Positions 45,004 through 45,211 of a stretch of 45,211 bases of DNA are shown piece after piece. The DNA comes from Xanthomonas sp. Leaf148. Its GTDB lineage: Bacteria; Pseudomonadota; Gammaproteobacteria; Xanthomonadales; Xanthomonadaceae. Position 1 is the stretch's first letter. Every line of letters begins with the position of its first letter. The translations under genes and the position numbers were made by a program. The notes under the pieces are model-generated. The model did no database searches, was not told where the DNA came from, and saw only the letters and a list, made by a program, of their open reading frames with translations. The stretch spans positions 89,588-134,798 of the forward strand of contig NZ_LMOP01000010.1 of the NCBI RefSeq assembly GCF_001423585.1, given 5' to 3'.

Positions 45004-45052
45004 GGGGCGGGGAGTCGGGAATCCTGAGGGTCATGATTCGCGAGCTAGCAAG

Positions 45053-45184
45053 CCCCTCTCCCCCCGGGAGAGGGGTTGGGGTGAGGGTACGGGGCGAAGC
45101 CTCTGCACTATTTGAGCGCATCAGGCTTCGCTCGCACCCTCATCCGGCGCTGCGCGCCACCTTCTCCCGCCCGGCGGGAGAAGG
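45053..45184 (-). repeat. Two-hairpin intergenic repeat, copy B (inverted)
   Basis: CCCCTCTCCC-CCC-GGGAGAGGGG (45053-45075), then GTTGGGGTGAGGGTAC, a variable middle, CACCCTCATCCGGCGCTGCG and CCTTCTCCCGC-CCG-GCGGGAGAAGG (45160-45184). It is the reverse-complement arrangement of copy A near 35.3 kb; the shared GTACCCTCACCCCAACC and GGCGC-AGCGCCGGATGA stretches confirm homology. It lies 49 nt past the Lrp gene stop and may act as its terminator. Confidence 0.75.
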
Positions 45185-45211
45185 ACAAGCAGTCGAGCTG
45201 CCGCTCAAGCC

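Overview
The window reads as chromosomal DNA from a plant-associated Xanthomonas. Support comes from the high GC content, the density of TonB-dependent receptors (TBDRs) next to secreted plant-polymer hydrolases, a Xanthomonas-type PIP-box promoter, a CRP/Clp-type operator, and the housekeeping block htpG / rsmD-coaD. The species cannot be fixed from sequence alone; the locus resembles that described for X. euvesicatoria and its relatives.

Region 1 (1-4.7 kb): a leftward secreted TraB/Tiki-clan protein (384-1550), then a Tat-exported protein that looks like an alpha-barrel glycosidase of unknown specificity (2334-4691).

Region 2 (5.2-24.7 kb): a locus for hydroxyproline-rich glycoprotein (extensin-type) arabinans, all on the + strand. 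It holds TBDR 1, a GH121-like beta-L-arabinobiosidase, a GH43 alpha-L-arabinofuranosidase, a dipeptidyl-peptidase-IV-like S9 serine peptidase, a secreted HEXXH metallopeptidase, TBDR 2, and a Tat-exported GH127/146 beta-L-arabinofuranosidase. GH121, GH43 and the S9 peptidase overlap by ATGA and form one coupled operon. In front of it is a PIP box (TTCGT-N15-TTCGC) followed 30 nt later by TATGCT, the layout of HrpX-activated promoters. The likely logic is that GH43 trims the terminal alpha-Araf, GH121 releases beta-Ara2 from the Hyp-linked chain, the TBDRs import oligosaccharides, GH127 splits beta-Ara2 in the periplasm, and the two peptidases attack the exposed Pro/Hyp-rich backbone. No regulator gene lies inside the locus.

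Region 3 (24.74-26.1 kb): a visibly AT-richer patch with a short XRE-type regulator (TTG start), a small HEAT-like protein and a coupled small membrane protein, probably acquired.

Region 4 (26.1-32.2 kb): housekeeping genes. These are htpG (leftward, with a sigma-32-like promoter), rsmD-coaD (ATGA overlap), a small lipoprotein, and a 2[4Fe-4S] ferredoxin coupled to gamma-glutamyltransferase (GTGA overlap).

Region 5 (32.5-36.2 kb): a leftward small secreted Cys-containing protein, a GH9 cellulase, a repeat cluster, and leftward upp.

Region 6 (36.3-41.4 kb): a coupled three-gene phosphate-scavenging operon, consisting of a Caulobacter/Xanthomonas-type TBDR, a lipoprotein beta-propeller phytase-like protein and a purple-acid-phosphatase-like phosphatase.

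Region 7 (41.4-45.2 kb): a DXD-type glycosyltransferase behind a perfect TGTGA-N6-TCACA site, then a leftward class III aminotransferase divergent from an Lrp/AsnC regulator. The window ends in a second copy, inverted, of the two-hairpin repeat seen near 35.3 kb.
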